Positions 10,562 through 21,540 of a stretch of DNA of 64,000 bases are shown piece by piece; positions within the stretch are counted from its first letter, which is position 1, and the number at the start of each line of letters is the position of its first letter. The translations under genes and the position numbers were made by a program. Origin of the DNA: Nageia nagi (Eukaryota > Pinophyta). The stretch lies in assembly GCA_050084985.1 (NCBI GenBank), contig JBITNC010000001.1:9052001-9116000 (forward strand). The letters run 5' to 3'. The notes under the pieces were generated by a model. It saw only the letters and a program-made list of their open reading frames with translations, was not told the origin of the DNA and did no database searches.

Positions 10562-11182
10562 AACTCTTTTACACTCTCTATCTATCTTCTCTACTCTCTA
10601 CTCTAATATTGCACTAAGAGGGAGTGTTAAAAAAAATAATGCATTATTGTGTAAGGTATCTAAAAGGTAAAATAACTTCTCCTAATGTAACTCACTAATT
10701 AATCCACTTTAATACTTAAAAGTATCCTTGAAAATCTTTTAAGTATTTAGTGAATTTGAAATAGTGAGACTTGCTTTACACTCATTCTACTTGTAGGATA
10801 TGTTTATCCTTTGGTTCAAGGATATGCTTATCCTTTAGTCTATGGTGTTCCCCTTGGTTAAAAGGGTAAGCCAAAGTGGGGTTTTTACCTATAAATACAA
10901 TGCCTCCCTCAAGCCTTATTCAATCTTGTATAAGGTAAAGAATTGCTCTTAGTATGTGGATTGATAAGATGAGAGAGTACTTGTAGAGATTTTTAATAAG
11001 AGTGATATCTTTAGAAGTAACAAGATCATAGAGTTAGAGTGGAGTACTCTCTTGTGAGATGAAACACTATAGATATTTGTCTCTCTCTTTGTGTGTGTGA
11101 TTGTATTCTCTTGAGTTGAATACTAGAATGAATACTTAAAGGTGATATTGGGTGAAAATAAAGGTCTACTTCATTTCCTTCA
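10562..11182 (+). mobile_element. copia-1: right half, polypurine tract and 3' LTR
   Basis: After element B the sequence resumes as in element E: TCTCTACTCTC...AATATTGCACTAAGAGGGAG against E's AATATTCTACTAAGGGGGAG (24980-24997). A purine tract at 10616-10624 precedes an LTR at 10625-11182 that starts TGTTAA and ends CCTTCA. The LTR is a diverged relative of E's LTR, sharing an order such as TCTCCTAATGTAA, CTTTAATACTTAAA and AGTATC. A TATA-like TATAAATAC is at 10890-10898. No 5' LTR is visible, because the left part of the element is missing. Confidence 0.78.
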
Positions 11183-11305
11183 GACCCTACTTACTGATTT
11201 AACCATATGCATCCTTGGTACCTTTCCACACCAAACATTAACTCTATCACCAACATGCATCTATAGCCTTGATAGGGATACCTATGAATTTGAAGAATTG
11301 TTACC
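11183..11305. other. Short flank between copia-1 and element C
   Basis: About 120 bp of sequence with no recognisable domain or repeat. It starts right after the copia-1 LTR and ends at the first base of element C's LTR. Confidence 0.5.
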
Positions 11306-11629
11306 TGTAGAAGCCTAAAAATGAATTCTTATTTATTAAATAATTTTTTTACAACATCAATAAATATTTATTGTCAAATGTTTATAAGGGCATCATGAAC
11401 TATGTAATATGTGATGATACTAAGTAAAAGAGAAGATCTAGAGTTGCTTTAAAAGAAAATAAAAGGTAATGATCTATCAAGAGCAGATCATCATCAATTA
11501 GATAGAAGAATACATGCATATCATATATCAAAATAATAATGGTATTTTGTACAACACCACCTATCTTTGGATCTATTATCTATCCTTTTTCACATTCCTT
11601 AGATTTCAATTTCTATACTTAATTTTGCA
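11306..11629 (+). repeat. 5' LTR of element C
   Basis: Starts TGTAGAAGCCTAAAAATGAA and ends near TTTTGCA, followed by a TGGTAATGTCGATGAT putative primer site at 11634. The start matches element A's LTR. The end is approximate because no second C LTR is available. Confidence 0.6.
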
Positions 11630-11649
11630 TGTTTGGTAATGTCGATGAT

Positions 11650-12060
11650 ATGCAAACATTAGTGACATCAATATCATTGTTATGGTATCCAAATAAGTGT
11701 CGATTATGTGAACATGTTGCCTATGGTTTATTTCATTATTTTTGATAAAGATACATATTTATTATTGCTATAGCTAGTATGTTTCATATGTATAGTTTAG
11801 TATTTAATTTGTAGAAAAATAATGATGTGTTTATTGCATTACGCATTATTTTCTATCTACATTTTTGATGCATTTGTTGTCTTGAATGATCTTTTCCCTC
11901 CTAGTCGAGATCTTGCAAATTTCAAAAACAGATCCAACTATGTCGATATCATGCTTTACCTATTTGTAAGTTGTTGATATCGTGCAAAATGGTACAAAAT
12001 ATGTAACAATAGTTCTAACAACTTATACAATAAATATCCCAAATCATAATTTAATTTTCT
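11650..12060 (+). other. Element C leader
   Basis: About 400 bp between the primer site and the first gag-like frame. It is AT-rich with no motif I recognise. In the family this region would be the untranslated leader with the packaging signal. Confidence 0.5.
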
Positions 12061-13440
12061 TCCCAGCTACAAGCATCTACTAGTAATACTCAATCAGTTT
12101 CTAAGGCTTCCCTAGTTGCTAGAATTTCAAAGCTTGAGAATGATAAGAGATCTCAGAGTAATAATGAAGACTATGATGGTGTCTTCACCACATCCTTGTT
12201 GAAATATATTCATAATTATCCCTTACCACTTGACCTTAAGGCTTCTAAGTTCTAGATGTTTAGTAGTGAACAAGACCAAAAATAACATCTTTTCATCTTT
12301 TAGGAGGAGTGCTTGTTTAGGATTTGAGGAGAAATTAATAATGAAATTATTCCTATGGAGTTTGAAAGTTGACAATAAACAATGGTTCTATAATTTGTTT
12401 GAGGTATATATAGGCTCATTCCAATCATTGTTAAAGGTATTTATGAATCCATACAAGCATAATATCAAAGAACAAAGTATAGTTACAAAATTGTGTGCCT
12501 TTTCTTAAGGAAACAACAAAACCCTAGAGATATACATTCTAAATTCCAAAAATGTATGGTAATAAATTTGCAATCATTTATATGAAAAATAAATTTGTAG
12601 TATTTTTGTTGATTCCATTCTTCCAATTATTAAGCAATATGCTCTTGATTATAGTGAGTTGGGTTTTGGAATTATGACTAAAAGAGTTTTGGCAAAAGAA
12701 AAAGTATTGATTAAGTTTGGTTCACTCTCAAGCATGCAAATAACAAATACTATAAAGATAACTATGTGAAAAAAGAGGAAAAGAATGTAAAAATAACTGA
12801 AAAATATGCTCTCATTAGATCTAATACAATAAGGAATTCTACATTACCTTTCCTATCCATCCAAGGCTTCTTTTACATGATCCAATTAAAAAGGGCTTAT
12901 TGAAACCATTGGAAAGAAAAGAAGAGGATGATAGTATTTCCATGGGTAATTTAGACACATATTGTACCTATCATCAAAGAAGGGGACACTTGACAAATAG
13001 TTACAAAGCTCTTAAGGTAGATATATTAGATCTTATTAGTTAAGAAAAGTATGAAATCAAATAGAATACTTTAGATCCAAATCAAGTAGTGAATACAATA
13101 TCAATGGATGAGGATATTTGTACCAACTTATGGAGAGGTCATCCAAGGTCAATCCCAAATCTAGTCATTATTGAACAAGTTTCCCACCTAATCCAAAAGC
13201 TCATAGAATTATAAAACAATTGAAAACTACTCTTGCTAATATTATCTTGCATGATCTTATTAGCATATCTTAAAAACATAGGGAAGTCTTATATGAGTTT
13301 TCCAAAAAATAAAAAGTTCCCACAAACATTTTTGCCATCTTATTCTTTGAAAAACTTTAATCTATCAAGGATTGTGATGCAATTTCTTTCTTCAAATCTA
13401 AAAAACTTAGCAAAGATCTCATTTTTGAATGTTTAGCACT
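12061..13440 (+). pseudogene. Element C gag remnant
   Basis: The opening reads SVSKASLVARISKLENDKRS in a broken frame. Later blocks are DPIKKGLLKPLERKEEDD, then NLDTYCTYHQRRGHLTNSYK, a CX2H...GH zinc-knuckle-like motif shared with element A, and LWRGHPRSIPNLVIIEQVSH, which pairs with A's LRRGQPCQVPNLITIEQVSI. Frames are interrupted every 50-100 codons. Gag would form the particle and bind RNA. The gag-protease linker around 13230-13440 (KVPTNIFAILFFEKL and CDAISFFKSKKLSKD) also pairs with A. Confidence 0.7.
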
Positions 13441-13860
13441 TTATGTCACACCTATGATACATGGATGGGAAATAAAAAGAGAATTGGTAGATGTTGGCTC
13501 AACCATTAATGTTTGTTCTCAAAATTTCCTACAAAAACTCCAAGATCATGATGTCCATATCGCTCCATTAGAAGAACCAACTTTTCTCAAAAGGCTTATG
13601 ATAGTTCATCTAAAAAAATACTTGGCATAGTCACACTTCCGGCTACACTAAGTGTTAGGACTATCCAAACAAATTTCCATGTCATGAGTGGTAAGATTTC
13701 ATACAAATTACTCCTAAGAAGACCTTGGTTACATGATATGGATGTAGTACCTTCTACAGTACATGGCCATTTAAAGTATGAGTATGAGGGAAAAATACAT
13801 GCAATCATAGGGGATTCAGAACCATATGTATTTGTAAGCTAGCATACTTAGATATTAAAG
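13440..13860 (+). pseudogene. Element C retropepsin remnant
   Basis: Reads YVTPMIHGWEIKRELVDVGS, then TINVCSQNFLQKLQDHDVHI, LGIVTLPATLSVRTIQTNFH, YKLLLRRPWLHDMDVVPSTV and GKIHAIIGDSEPYVF. The active-site region has DVGS where element A has DNGS, so the usual DTG/DSG is altered in both. Two frames are needed to follow it. The open frame on the opposite strand at 13596-13808 is its shadow. Confidence 0.8.
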
Positions 13861-14640
13861 GATTGGATTTAACTTGTAATTAGTTTCAAATTATTCTAAA
13901 AGAGGTGGAATCAACATTGATAAAAGTAGAAAATGAGGTACATATCATAGACGTAGATATGGGAACATACAAAATTAAGAACCTAAATCTATTAGCTTCT
14001 GTGAAAGATTTAGTTCATCCAAAAATTATGAAAAATTCAGAGTGGACCAATGCCATGTTGAAGGTGTTTTAGAGCATCCATGATGTGAAAAATAAGGATA
14101 GAAAATTGGTTCCTATTCCACGGTATCTCTATCTCTATATCCTATTGAGCCCAAGTGGTAGTACAATTTAGCAAGATATAGGTAATCTCTTTCCATATCC
14201 TTTTATGCATAAACACATGACTCAAACTTGTAAGTACAAAGGGGAGGATTAGAAAAATAAAAACATAGTATGCCTTCTTTTCCTACTAATTTAGCAGCTT
14301 AGAAAGATAAAAAGGGGCTAGGTAGTGATCTGAATAAAAGAAAACTTTAGGGCCTATTAAGTTTGTTCTAAAATGCAATATGATTGAGCTTTACGATGAC
14401 GTTGGTGAGGACTTATGAATAGATGTACTATACCATTTGATTATTATTATTTTGCTGCTGATGATGATATATTAGAATACATGGATATACATTTAAAATT
14501 ACCTAAGTCAAAATAAAAAAGGAAAGAAAATTATATTCTCGATAAATATGGGTATTTTAGAAAAGAAATGAACTTTAATTAAGTGTTTTAGGTACAATAA
14601 GTGATGAACAAGATGGTAATAAGATCATGATGTTCCTAGT
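13860..14640 (+). pseudogene. Element C linker between protease and RT
   Basis: About 780 bp with many stops. No conserved domain can be seen, apart from its position in the polyprotein and small acidic fragments near 14400-14480 (YYFAADDDILEYMD-like). It would be the variable protease-RT spacer of the family. Confidence 0.45.
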
Positions 14641-15580
14641 TTAGAGGAATTCCATTCATTACTACAAAAGAAAGAGTACTCAACATTTTTTGATGAAGAG
14701 TTGATTGATATCAGCATTTGCATGAGTGATCAGGAAAAGTTGATAAAAATTAGAGTTGATCTTCCAAACCCACAACAAGAAAGGTACAAAAATAAATTTA
14801 TTGAATGTCATAAGAACTCTGCATGGTATTATTTTGATATGCCTAGCCTAGATACATCCTTTATCATGCATAGTTTACCATTGAAAGAGGGAGAAAAACC
14901 TATTAAGCAAAAACCAAGAAAGATGCATCATTCAAACACATTGTTAATCAAGAAAGAGATTAAAAAATATTTGAATGTTGGTTTCATTATACTAATAGAT
15001 TATTCAAAATAGATGGCTAATATTGTTCTTTTTACTAAACCAAATGGAGAAATAAGAATTTTTATTAACTTTAGAGATATCAATAATACTTGTTCAAAAG
15101 ATGATTTTCCATTACCAAATATTGATATGATTGTGGATAGTATTGTTGGACATGATGATACTTTATCTTTTATGGATGGATTTTTGGGTTATAATCGATT
15201 CTAATCAATCCAACTGATCAACATAAAAAAATTTTTACTACACCATGGAAAAATATTTTTTGAAAAGTTATGCCCTTCGGATTGAAAAATGTAGGTGCAA
15301 ATTATCAACATGTAATGGTCACTATGTTTCATAAGCATATTCATAAATTTGTAGAGGTTTATGTTAATGAAATCTTAGTGAAATCAAAATAGGGACATTA
15401 TCATTTGGATCTTCTTTGAGAGGTATTTGATATTTTTAAGAAATATAAGCTTAGAATAAAATCACAAAAGTGTGCCTTTGGTGTTACTTCAAAAAAGTTG
15501 CTAGGATTTGTGGTTTCAAAAAGAGGTATTGAAGTGGATCCCAAAAAGGTAAAATGGTTGCCTTAGGGGAAATGTTATGC
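14641..15580 (+). pseudogene. Element C reverse transcriptase remnant
   Basis: Frames at 14701-15204 show VGFIILIDYSK, NIVLFTKPNGEIRIFINFRD and INNTCSKDDFPLPNIDMIVD, followed by a FMDGFLGYNRF block. The catalytic motif near 15358 reads YVNE in VYVNEILVKSK, so both expected aspartates of YVDD are lost. Then come KYKLRIKSQKCAFGVTSKKL and LGFVVSKRGIEVDPKKVK. The domain order and wording match element A's RT, which still has YVDD. Confidence 0.85.
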
Positions 15581-15639
15581 TAGTAGGATGATCAAAAGGA
15601 GAGAAAAAATTAATATCTTAGCAAGACTCTCATAGATTA

Positions 15640-15900
15640 CAAAACAAAGCACACTCCCATGGAAAACCTTTGCTTTGGTATAGTTTTTAAAACTAAAAAA
15701 ATTGAGGCATTATCTATTATATTGTACTACATATATTGTTAGGCCATTTAATCTTTTGAAATATCTTATAGCTAAGCAACATTTATCAGTTAGAGTAGCA
15801 AAATAGTTGATGTTATTACAAAAATTTGACATTAATTTTGTTAAGCAAAAGTTTATAAAAAGCTAAGCAATACCAAATTTGATAGCAAGTATCCCTTAGA
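15640..15900 (+). pseudogene. Element C first RNase H remnant
   Basis: A degraded stretch after RT includes a KLKKLRHYLLYCTTYIV-like block around 15685-15740, matching the KLRHYLLYC of element A's RNase H. Most other motifs are lost. Confidence 0.6.
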
Positions 15901-16012
15901 ATGATGGATATATCGTGCATAAAGAATTCCTAGATAATTATGATCAATATATGCCTCCTTTAGAGCATGTATGCATCATTACAATAATTAGTGGGAGATT
16001 CCATACAAGTTT

Positions 16013-16318
16013 GTGCCTTATATAGAAGATGAACCCCATGCCTTGATGTTGTATTTTGATGGATCAAAGTGTACATATGGGGTAGGAGCAAGTATTGTCT
16101 TAATTTCTCCAACTAATGATGTAATTCCCATGGAATATAAACTTGGATTTGAGTGCACTAATAATATAGTAGAATATGAGCTTGATATTGGGTTTAAAGG
16201 TAGTTTTCCTTTTAAAAATAGAGGATTGGATATATATGGTGCCTTGCAACTTGTCATTAATCAAGCCAATGACATATATAGCATAAAAGATGAAAAACTA
16301 TACCCTATAAAGAATTAG
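16013..16318 (+). pseudogene. Second (archaeal-type) RNase H of the Tat lineage, element C
   Basis: The reading shows LMLYFDGSKCTYGVGASIVL, then ISPTNDVIPMEYKLGFECTN, NIVEYELDIGFKGSFPF, LDIYGALQLVINQAND and DEKLYPIKN. This FDGS...GAGIVL-SP...TNN.AEYEA...G..QLVI.Q order is the additional RNase H found in Tat/Ogre-type Gypsy elements. In an intact copy a D would stand in the GDSQLV motif; here it reads GALQLV. The frame stays open for 101 codons. Confidence 0.85.
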
Positions 16319-16339
16319 TGTCTAAGCTCCTTCACATGT

Positions 16340-17187
16340 TTGAAAGGGTACAATATTGCTACTATTCCAAGAACAAATAACATGTATGTAGATACAATGG
16401 CAAGTGTCACTTCTTTATCACCAATTGAAATAGAAATAGAAAATGAAAACACAATTTTGAAGATCAAGCATATAGCCCAACCTTCTTATGTAGATAGTGA
16501 TATAGAAATATATTGTATTTATCAAGATCAAATTGATCCATCATGGTATAAGGATATTTATAGGTATTTAAAAAATCAGTCCATACCACAAGATTATAAT
16601 ATAAGTGATAAAATCAGATTAAAGAGAACAACTCTTAAATATTGCATCATTGGAGAAGTATTATATAAGAGATCATTTGATGGAGCTTTATTGAGATGTA
16701 TTACATAAAATGAAACAACCACACGATTTGTAGGCCATTTATTTACAAAAGCGCTATATACAAAGCTCTTATGTATAGGATATTATTGGCCAACAATGGA
16801 AGAAGATTGTAAGGATCATATGAAAACTTGTTTGTAATACCAAAAATACTCTAATCTACAAAAACAACCAACATAAGAGCTTAATTTAGTGTTTCACCAT
16901 TGCATTTTGCAATTTGGGGCATAGATATAATTGGCTTGATCAATCCACACTCAAGAGATGGGCATAAATTCATTATTACAACAACATAATACATAACCAA
17001 GTGGGTATAGGCAATTTCTATGAAGTTAGTTATACAAGAAAAGATCATAAAATTCTTGATTGAGAACATAATCACAAGGTTTGGTCTCCCACAATAATTG
17101 ATAATGGATAATAAACATCAAAGGTAAAGAAATGAAAGTTTTTTGTAAAAAGTTCCATATAAATCAAAAGTTTTCTTCTGTTTCCTA
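16340..17187 (+). pseudogene. Element C integrase, N-terminal part
   Basis: A linker (IATIPRTNNMYVDTMASVTS) leads into the zinc-binding part near 16720-16840: GHLFTKALYTKLLCIGYYWP, then EEDCKDHMKTC. The catalytic core follows with WGIDIIGLINPHSRDGHKFI in a broken frame, and FLIENIITRFGLPQ near 17045-17095. It ends at 17187 in the codons for KFSSVSY, where element E is inserted. The domain order is Tat-like. Stops include TAG and TAA in place of glutamine codons. Confidence 0.85.
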
Positions 17188-17633
17188 TGTTAGAATTTGT
17201 AATGTAATATTTCTCCTTAATGTAAATTCACTTAATGCTTAAAGTATCTTTAGTTACCTTAAATCATTAAGAGAATAAAATATAGAAAAGGAAAATAAAT
17301 ATAGAAATATCTGTAACCTTACCCTTGGGTTAAAGGGAGGTTAAAGAATGGGTTTCTTCTTATAAATAGAGAGGTAACCCCCTCTCTCATGTTGTACAAC
17401 TTAGAAGCAAGCTTTACTATATGTTTAAGGTTTGGAGAGAAAGGAGAGATTTTGTAAGAAAGATATTTGAGAATAAGAAGATCTTAGTTAGTGGATGTAC
17501 TCCCAATGAGGGAGGAACCACTTTATATCTTATGTTCTTTATGAGATTGGCTTTTGTTATTATGTTGATGTTGTGAGTGCCTTCTTGAGATCTTGGTAAA
17601 CTAGAGATTAATTCAAAAGGGTTAATTTCATCA
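17188..17633 (+). repeat. 5' LTR of element E
   Basis: Begins TGTTAGAATTTGTAATG and ends GGGTTAATTTCATCA (446 bp). A TATA box TATAAATAG is at 17361-17369. The open frame on the minus strand at 17417-17689 is a shadow. The LTR matches 24998-25458 with small indels. Confidence 0.93.
17361..17369 (+). promoter_or_regulatory. TATA box in element E LTR
   Basis: TATAAATAG in the 5' LTR is conserved in the 3' LTR at 25178-25186, preceded by a TTTCTT tract in both. It is the likely core promoter of the element. Confidence 0.7.
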
Positions 17634-17635
17634 AG

Positions 17636-17648
17636 TGGTATTAGATTC
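17636..17648 (+). other. Primer-binding site of element E (mutated)
   Basis: TGGTATTAGATTC lies two bases after the LTR. It differs from the usual initiator tRNA-Met site TGGTATCAGAGC at a few bases, consistent with decay. Confidence 0.75.
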
Positions 17649-18193
17649 ATTCTTAGAGGCTTCTCTTCAACATCCTTGGACCATTCCACTTCATCTGTTA
17701 TCTACTTCGTTAAGCTAAAAGAAGCTTGAAAGTATAATCTTCCTCCTACCATGTTCATTGTCAAATTTTGCTTTTATTACTAACATTTTTGGTTCTTTGA
17801 TTATGAAGTATATATTTAGTAAAATTTGTTTAAAATAGATAATATGTCATTGTTATTTTGTTATACTAACATGTTAGTTCAATCTTTATGCTATTGCTAT
17901 GCATTATTATTTTTTTACTAACAATAGTTTGTTAGTTGGAATTGTTTTTAGTAAAGTTACTTAATGTGTAGCAATAATATGTTAATTACAAATTTTTGAG
18001 TAAATTTGCTTAAATAATGAGTTATTATAGTTTAATTTTGCAAGTTTCTAATAGTGTGGAAATGGTTAAAAGTGTAATTTTTTTAATTATGCCATTATTG
18101 CAATTTTTTAACAATATAATATATTTGTAAATATAAAATTTCATGCAAATTATATGCATGCATTTTTACATGCATACCAATTCTAGTGTGTTT

Positions 18194-18239
18194 ATAATAT
18201 ATATATATATATAAAAAGAGAAGGGCATATATATATATA
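18194..18239. repeat. TA microsatellite
   Basis: Two runs of alternating TA, 18194-18213 and 18226-18239, are separated by AAAAAGAGAAGGGC. Confidence 0.95.
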
Positions 18240-18334
18240 CTGTATTAAAAGTTTTTATATACTGTATTATTTTTAAAAAATGCAAATTTCTTTTATTAAA
18301 AATATTTTTTAAATTAAATTTTTAACCAAAAAAA

Positions 18335-18660
18335 AAACCTAGGCACTCATGACGCAACTTAGCTGATCCGTAGCCTCTTGTGGGGTGCGTGTGGTGTAGC
18401 CTAGCCAACCTACAACCCCTAGGCATGCATGGCTAGCCTGTAGCCCATTGGATGCTTGTGGCATGGCCTAGCTGGCTCATGGCCTCCTTTGGGGTGCACT
18501 ACCATCGATGCTTCCTGCCTTCGTTGCGCCCTTGGTCGGCACCTCCCATCTCCGTTGTGCCCTTAGTTGGTGCTACCTGCATCATCCATCCCATTCCTCC
18601 TCCCTTGCAGGCGTAGCATGTAGCTGACATTGCAGGGTTTGGCTTTTCATTACTGCAATA
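18335..18660. other. GC-richer block in element E leader
   Basis: A sharp change in composition inside very AT-rich DNA. It shows recurring words TAGCC, GTGGGGTGC(G/A) and GGCCTAGC, for example TAGCCTCTTGTGGGGTGCGT and GGCCTCCTTTGGGGTGCAC, about 130 bp apart. Several CpG sites remain (GACGCA, TCGGCA, GTTGCGCC). No open frame of note and no domain is recognised. It may be a captured fragment. Confidence 0.6.
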
Positions 18661-19339
18661 CCCTACATTGCCCTATTTGTTTTTCAATACTTAAAAAAAA
18701 TTTAATATTTTTTAAGCATGATCATGTTTTTCAATTTGTGGGAATCTGAAAAGATAAGGTATGTTTTTTTAAAAAAAGGGAGAGGAATTTTAAATGCTAC
18801 GAACTCCTTTTTTTCAAGTTTTTTTAAGAAATCTTTTTTTGAAAAAGAGGGGTATTTTTTTGAAGGGCAAAGTTGAAAATTTTAAAAACAAAGGGTCTTG
18901 CTTTTTAAAAAGTGGATTTTTTTTAAGGACTTTCTATTAGAAATATGAGCTATTTTATTATGGGCAATATTTTAATGCTAATTTTTTAACTCCTTATGGG
19001 CAATTTTTAGTGCAAACTATAATTTTAAGGAATTTTATTAATCATGCCTTTAAGAAAAAAAGAGGGGGAATTATTTACTTAATGAATGGATAAAATTCTT
19101 AATAGATACATTTTTTTAAATGCATGGTTTAATATTTTGTTCTAATGCATGATTATTGCTAAGTGGATAAAAAAATTAAAATGCATGGTTTCATATTTTA
19201 TCCTAATGCATGTGGATGGATTAAAATTCTCTTAAATACTTTTACCTATGAATTTTTTGATGATAAATTCCAAATAAGGATTTATTTTAAGTCCAATTTT
19301 TAAGTAACAAGGAGGAGAATTCCTCAATTTTTTATTATG

Positions 19340-19480
19340 AACCTTTGTATAGAGATCCATTAAAGGTTGTAACAAAACACATTGAACTCTTAGGCTTATT
19401 TGTTGTTACTTAAAATTAATAAACCTTTATAAACAAATCCATTAGGGGTTGTAACAAAACCCATTGAACTTTTTTGCTCA
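19340..19480. repeat. 82-bp direct repeat in element E leader
   Basis: AACCTTTGTATAGAGATCCA at 19340 recurs as AACCTTTATAAACAAATCCA at 19422; both are followed by TTA(A/G)(A/G)GGTTGTAACAAAAC and CATTGAACT. The offset is 82 bp. Confidence 0.85.
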
Positions 19481-20176
19481 TACTTATAGATGATGTTGGA
19501 TGTAGTTTCATTTTTAAAGCACTTTATTTGTTTTGCACATTTACTTTATTTATAATGTATGCAAATATTGAAAATGCTTCTCCTAAAATGAATACATCCA
19601 CATGTTTATTCTGCAATATGACTTATTTGGGGAGCCATGAGGTGAAAATAAGGAAGACTAAAGCCTTTTAATTCGATAATCTAAGTGGTGAAAAGTTTGT
19701 ACATCTTAATTTTACATAGGTCCTCTTTTAGTCTAGATTTAACTCCTTATATATGGATAAGCATATGTGTAATTATACCACATGTTCACTCATCCATTTA
19801 TGGATTATCCCAATAACGTAGGAGGAAAACTAAAAACTTAATCAAAATATTTAATTTGGTCAATCCAACATACATCATAAACTTGGAAAATAGCTAGTAC
19901 TTATCCTTGTGAGAGTATATTGTTGCTCAAAGTGAACTAGTTGAGGATTGGTAGGACTTAGGATCTAGGTGAAGGCCTAATTTTAGACAAAAAGATAAGC
20001 CTCAACTCTTCCCTCTCTACGATTATACTTTGTGATAAAAATGTTATATGTATGATTATAATTCTTGTTAATAATTTAAGCATTTGATTTGTTGATTAGT
20101 TTAAATATGTATTTATATAATAAATGTTCAACATGTATGCTTATATTATTTATCTCTTTCATATTATTTTATAGCA

Positions 20177-21090
20177 ATGGAAGAGTCTTTTGCATCCAAG
20201 CATATCTTAGATGGTTCTAATTATGGTATTTGGGAACCTAGGATGAAAGCAAAACTTCAAGCATAGAAAATTTTGATGATTACTTGTGAAAACCAAGTTA
20301 CTCCATCAGAGGAGAAGGAACTTGAAGCTTATAATACAAAGAATGATTTGGCAACTTCTATGATATTTCGTGTTATTTTAGATGAAATTCTCCTCATTAT
20401 ATATTCTTCAAATTCTAGAAAGGAATCTTAGGATAAATTGAAGAGTATCTACCTCAAAACAAAATTCTTCAAAAGATTCACCATTCTTTAGAAGTTACTG
20501 TAATCAAGTTAAGAGGAAAATGAAAGTGTGAAAATATATTTGAATAAGGTTATTGACCTTAGGACCCAACTTATGGGGTGTGGTTGCAATTGGATCAATG
20601 ATGAGTTTCTTCCATTCATCATATTTCAAAGCATATCTACTAAATTTAGTCACTTTATGACTATTATTGAAATAAGGCTTGATGATGAAAAATAAGTGTT
20701 CTCCTTGAAAAATCTATCAAGGCTTCTCTTGAAATATGAGAAAATACTTAACAATAAAATGTTGAACCCCTCTCCTAAGGAACATTCTATGGCACTAGGA
20801 CCAATGAAGTTTCAGTTAAAAAAGAAGGGCCATAACCAAAAGAATAGTTCTCATGATCTGAAAAATAACTTCAAGAAAGATGGAAATAGGAAGCACTATG
20901 ACCCTAATAAGATAAGAAAATCCAAAGCCAAATTTGATGGAGATTGTAATTTATGTGGCATCTATGGTCATAAAAAAGCTAATTACTATAAGGAAAAGAA
21001 AGAATAAGGTGGAGATTATAATTTATGTGGCATCTATGGCCATAAGGAAGCTGATTGCTTCAAGAAAAAGAAAGATCTAAGTGAAAAAAG
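20177..21090 (+). pseudogene. Element E Copia gag with duplicated zinc knuckle
   Basis: The ATG at 20177 opens MEESFASKHILDGSNYGIWE, the typical Copia gag start with a YxxW core. Blocks follow such as LKSIYLKTKFFKRF, INDEFLPFIIFQSISTKFSH and DGDCNLCGIYGHKKANYYK. A 72-bp (24-codon) tandem duplication repeats the knuckle: copy 1 at about 20939-21010, copy 2 at 21011-21080. Copy 1 lost the last cysteine (tyrosine instead), and copy 2 (DYNLCGIYGHKEADCFK) lost the first. Several stops break the frame. Gag would form the particle and package RNA. Confidence 0.85.
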
Positions 21091-21540
21091 ATCTAAAAAA
21101 TCAAGCAAATCTAATAACAAGAAGAAGAATAAGAATTCTTTTTATGTTATTATCTTTTACTCCAAGTCTCACACTTTTTCAAATGACTAGATTGTTGATT
21201 CTGGATTCACTAATCATATGTATTTTGAAAACTAAGTTTGAAAATTTTCACAAGTATAGAAAATATGTAGTTATAATAGGTGATAATGTTGTCCTTGAAG
21301 TTCAAAGTATTGAGAGTGTGTTGATATAAAAAAAGATTCTTGAGAATGCATTTTATGTGCTAAAACTCACTATGAATCTTCTTTCCATAATTTAGGTCAC
21401 ATGGAAAAGTTACTCTTTTGAGTTTAACTCACACTCTTGGTGCATGAAAAATGGTCTTAACACTTTGGTGAAAGGTTCAGTAAAAGATGATCTTTACATT
21501 GTGGATCAATATTCAACAAAGATGTGCTTTGCAACTAATG
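21090..21540 (+). pseudogene. Element E protease remnant
   Basis: After a lysine-rich linker (KKKNKNSFYV) the active site reads IVDSGFTNHM near 21190-21225. DSG is present, followed by the usual T/C-HM(C/T) pattern. The remainder (VVIIGDNVVLEVQSIESVLI, then a LWHxxLGHLN approach) is spread over frames. The protease would process the Copia polyprotein. Confidence 0.75.

Larger units (their letters stand above)
17650..20176 (+). other. Long leader of element E
   Basis: About 2.5 kb between primer site and gag start with no Copia domain. It holds a TA microsatellite (18194-18239), a GC-richer block (18335-18660), long poly-T/poly-A stretches (18680-19110), and an 82-bp direct repeat (19340-19480). 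The small open frame at 19474-19671 has no recognisable domain. A leader this long suggests either an unusual Copia family or an older insertion here that I cannot resolve. Confidence 0.6.

Noticed and set aside
17417-17689. 90-codon minus frame
   Set aside because: Falls inside element E's 5' LTR and primer site region; not conserved as a frame in the 3' LTR.
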